A stretch of DNA of 64,000 nt from Sceloporus undulatus (taxonomy: Eukaryota > Chordata > Lepidosauria > Squamata > Phrynosomatidae), in the NCBI RefSeq assembly GCF_019175285.1, contig NC_056523.1, positions 207,230,520 to 207,294,519 on the forward strand, read 5' to 3'. This document shows positions 61,790-64,000 of this stretch, piece by piece; positions within the stretch are counted from its first letter, which is position 1, and each line of letters starts with the position of its first letter. The notes under the pieces are model-generated. The model saw only the letters and a list, made by a program, of their open reading frames with translations, searched no databases and had not been told where the DNA came from. The position numbers and the translations under genes are program-made.

Positions 61790-62035
61790 TCTCCAGTGAA
61801 GGCAAATCCAGTGCCTCCCAGAGCTGTCTGTTTCACTACTTCACAGCATTCAGTATTAGGACGCTTCTCTAATATGTTTGCCTAAAACCTCCTGATTTTT
61901 CCATCCATTCATTCTTGTTCTGCCTTCTGCAAAATCAGGGAAAAACTTAGCTCCATCTTCCACATTATAGTCCTTCAGAAGCTTGAAGACTATCATATCT
62001 TCACTTAGCCTTCTTTCCTCCAGGTTATTCAACTG
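61790..62035 (-). mobile_element. CR1-like LINE 3' region
   Basis: On the plus strand it contains 'tcacttagccttctttcctc', 'caggttattcaactgtgaaa' and 'cagaagcttgaagactatca', a reversed CR1 ORF end of the same type as at 8640-8700 but more diverged. Confidence 0.5.
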
Positions 62036-62272
62036 TGAAAATGATTAAGTATTTGTTAGTGTCACCATGTAATACACTCATCTCTCCACATTTGTGGCTT
62101 TGATTTTAGTGGCTTTGATATGTTTTCTTTAGGAATCTCTTGGTCCTCCAGTCCAACTCTATGGTCAACATCTGTCACATGTTGCACTGGAAGATCTAAA
62201 GAGTCCTAGAGAAAACAGTTCTATAGGTATTTGTAGGTCCTCCAGTGCAATTCTATGGTAAACATTTGGAAT

Positions 62273-62526
62273 ATAATAATAATAATTAATAATTTGTTTT
62301 ATTTATATACCACTATTCCAAAGATCATAGAGGTGAACAGCAAGTAAGCTAATTAGCAAGTAAGCTAATCTGCCCCCAACAGTCTGGGTACTCATTTTAG
62401 CGACCTTGGAAGGATGCAAGCCTGAGTCGAGCTTGGGCCCTTTTGCTGGTCTTGAACTCGCAACCTTGTGGTTTTTGAGTGAATGGCTGCAGTACAGGCA
62501 TTTAACCACTGCACCACCAGGGCTCC
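62273..62526 (-). mobile_element. tRNA-type SINE, full length, minus strand
   Basis: Reversed, it begins ggagccctggtggtgcagtg (A box) with a B box ggttgcgagttcaagacc. The body has 'gggtacccagactgttgggg'-like sequence. The end is 'ggaatagtggtatataaata' plus an ATT-rich tail. Confidence 0.85.
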
Positions 62527-63239
62527 TGTTGGCCACAGAGTTGCACTGGAAGACCTAGAGATTCCTAGAGTTGTGTTCTCTCAGGTGTGTGTGTGTATAT
62601 TTGTAGTTTTCCCTTTTTCATGGGTATCCTGTACCCCTAACCTCAGCAAATGTGGAGGGCCCATTGTATGTTCTTGCCTTTACAGCCCCTTTAGTATGAA
62701 GTTTTGTTCCATTAACCTGCAAACAAGTGTGAAAGCCAAAGATCTGTTCAATGTCTATAGTAGGATGCTTTAAGTTGAGATGTACCATTTTTAATTTTCC
62801 AACCACTGCCAGCCTCTCAAATCTATACAAGTGAGGAAAGGAATCTCATTTCACTATCAATTAAAGGGAATGCTGAAGATCAAAAACATGCCATAATCAA
62901 CACATTCTGTATTTTCTCCAGAAGTCTGTAAATAACTGCCACATACATCTCCCCCCTCCTTTTTTGTGGGCATAAACATCTCCACAATGCTATTCAATAA
63001 CAAATCACCTCAATTCCTTTCTTGAACAACTGCAACCAATACACATACAGCCTACACAGTGATTAAGCCACATTCTAGGGCAATTCACATAGCCACCAAA
63101 GGACTTTACACATGGTGAGGCAAGAGAACTGTACCCCCTGCTATATATCTGACAAAAGATGTGACCTCATATGCACATTTATACAACTTGGCCCTTCTCT
63201 CAAAAGGAATGGCACAGTTCCTTCCTGGAGAGGTGAATC

Positions 63240-63655
63240 ATGGAAAGGGGATGGACACCTGTTTAGGACCCCGGCCACTGGCCTGTGAGGTCTCAAGGGT
63301 TCTGTTCTATCCTCCATATTATCTAATACAGACATAAAAATGCTGGGACAAGGACTCCGCAATTGTTTTTAAGGTGGGAGGGCTCAACATTGCCAGGCAG
63401 CGTGTTATTCATTGCCACCTGGCAGATACTTGCAAGGGAAAGGCAAATTACTTTCCCCTGTGAGGCTCAGTCCAGGATATCTGAAGGACTGTTCTCCCAT
63501 ATGAGCCTGCTCGGGTCCTGAGATCTTCAGGGAAGGCCTTTCTTTCTGTATTTTAATCTTTATATGTTTTAGTGTTGTGACATTTTAATCTTTTTTAAAC
63601 TTTTGTAAGCTACTTTGAGTCCTAGGATGGGGGCAAAATATTGGATGATGATAAT
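63240..63655 (+). mobile_element. L2-like LINE 3' fragment
   Basis: It contains 'gaaggactgttctcccatat', 'gagcctgctcgggtcctgag' and 'atcttcagggaaggcctttc', then a T-rich 3' UTR and 'taagctactttgagtcctag'. It parallels 39160-39540 in the better L2 copy. Confidence 0.7.
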
Positions 63656-64000
63656 TTTGTTTATTACCATAAAAGAAAAAGAAACACGTGTTACTGGAAT
63701 TCATTTTCTAACTCTAGAAATTTAGTCAGAGAATACTATGAGAGCCACTAATATAATAAACAGCTTTCAGAAAGGACTTAAGGTTATTAGATTGAGTGGT
63801 TATCAACAGTGGTGCCTCTCCCCCGGGTGTCACCTGGTACGGCAGGGGGAGCTACTGGGGAAGAAACTCAAACATGTTTTTCAACCATTTGGGAGGAATA
63901 TTTTTGGGTATTCTTTCCATCCCTACACGGAACTATTATAAACTCATCAGCTCCCTGAACGCAACTTTGCCCTAGAAAGTAATCCAAAAGTCTAGTCATT

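Overview
The window is vertebrate nuclear DNA with spliced genes, GT/AG introns and dense old retroelements and DNA transposons. The repeat mix points to a squamate reptile, most likely a lizard: Sauria-type tRNA SINEs with a BovB-like tail, BovB/RTE LINEs, CR1 and L2 LINEs, Penelope-like fragments, and many short palindromic DNA elements. I cannot name the species. Two 10-N blocks mark assembly gaps.

Two protein-coding genes are supported, both on the minus strand. At the left, three exons (11775 down to 3361) encode most of SLC46A2 (TSCOT), a major-facilitator transporter. Its short last coding exon was not found. At the right, four exons (51189 down to 23974) encode the AKAP2 part of PALM2AKAP2, an A-kinase anchoring protein: a 2.35-kb exon carrying the PKA-RII binding helix, then three short exons that complete the C-terminus and stop codon. 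All splice phases agree across the joined exons. A repeat-poor stretch of about 3 kb after the stop (about 20.8-23.97 kb) is probably the AKAP2 3' UTR. The 12.8 kb above 51190 holds no recognisable exon, so it is probably a long intron leading to paralemmin-type or alternative first exons outside the window.

Layout: 1-3360, 3' flank or last intron of SLC46A2; 3361-11775, SLC46A2; 11776-20.8 kb, intergenic and full of SINE, LINE and MITE remnants; 20.8-51.2 kb, AKAP2 3' UTR, exons and introns; 51.2-64 kb, upstream AKAP2 intron with a BovB copy carrying two nested DNA transposons.

The two genes have no evident functional link; they are neighbours in the same orientation. No bacterial-type system, CRISPR array, rRNA gene or intact mobile-element gene was seen. 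The most interesting non-genic signals are families of palindromic elements with perfect 5-bp target duplications, a Penelope-like insertion with a fossil hammerhead-ribozyme-like fold, a CpG-rich Tc1/mariner-type MITE that mimics a CpG island, and several long hairpins of unknown family.
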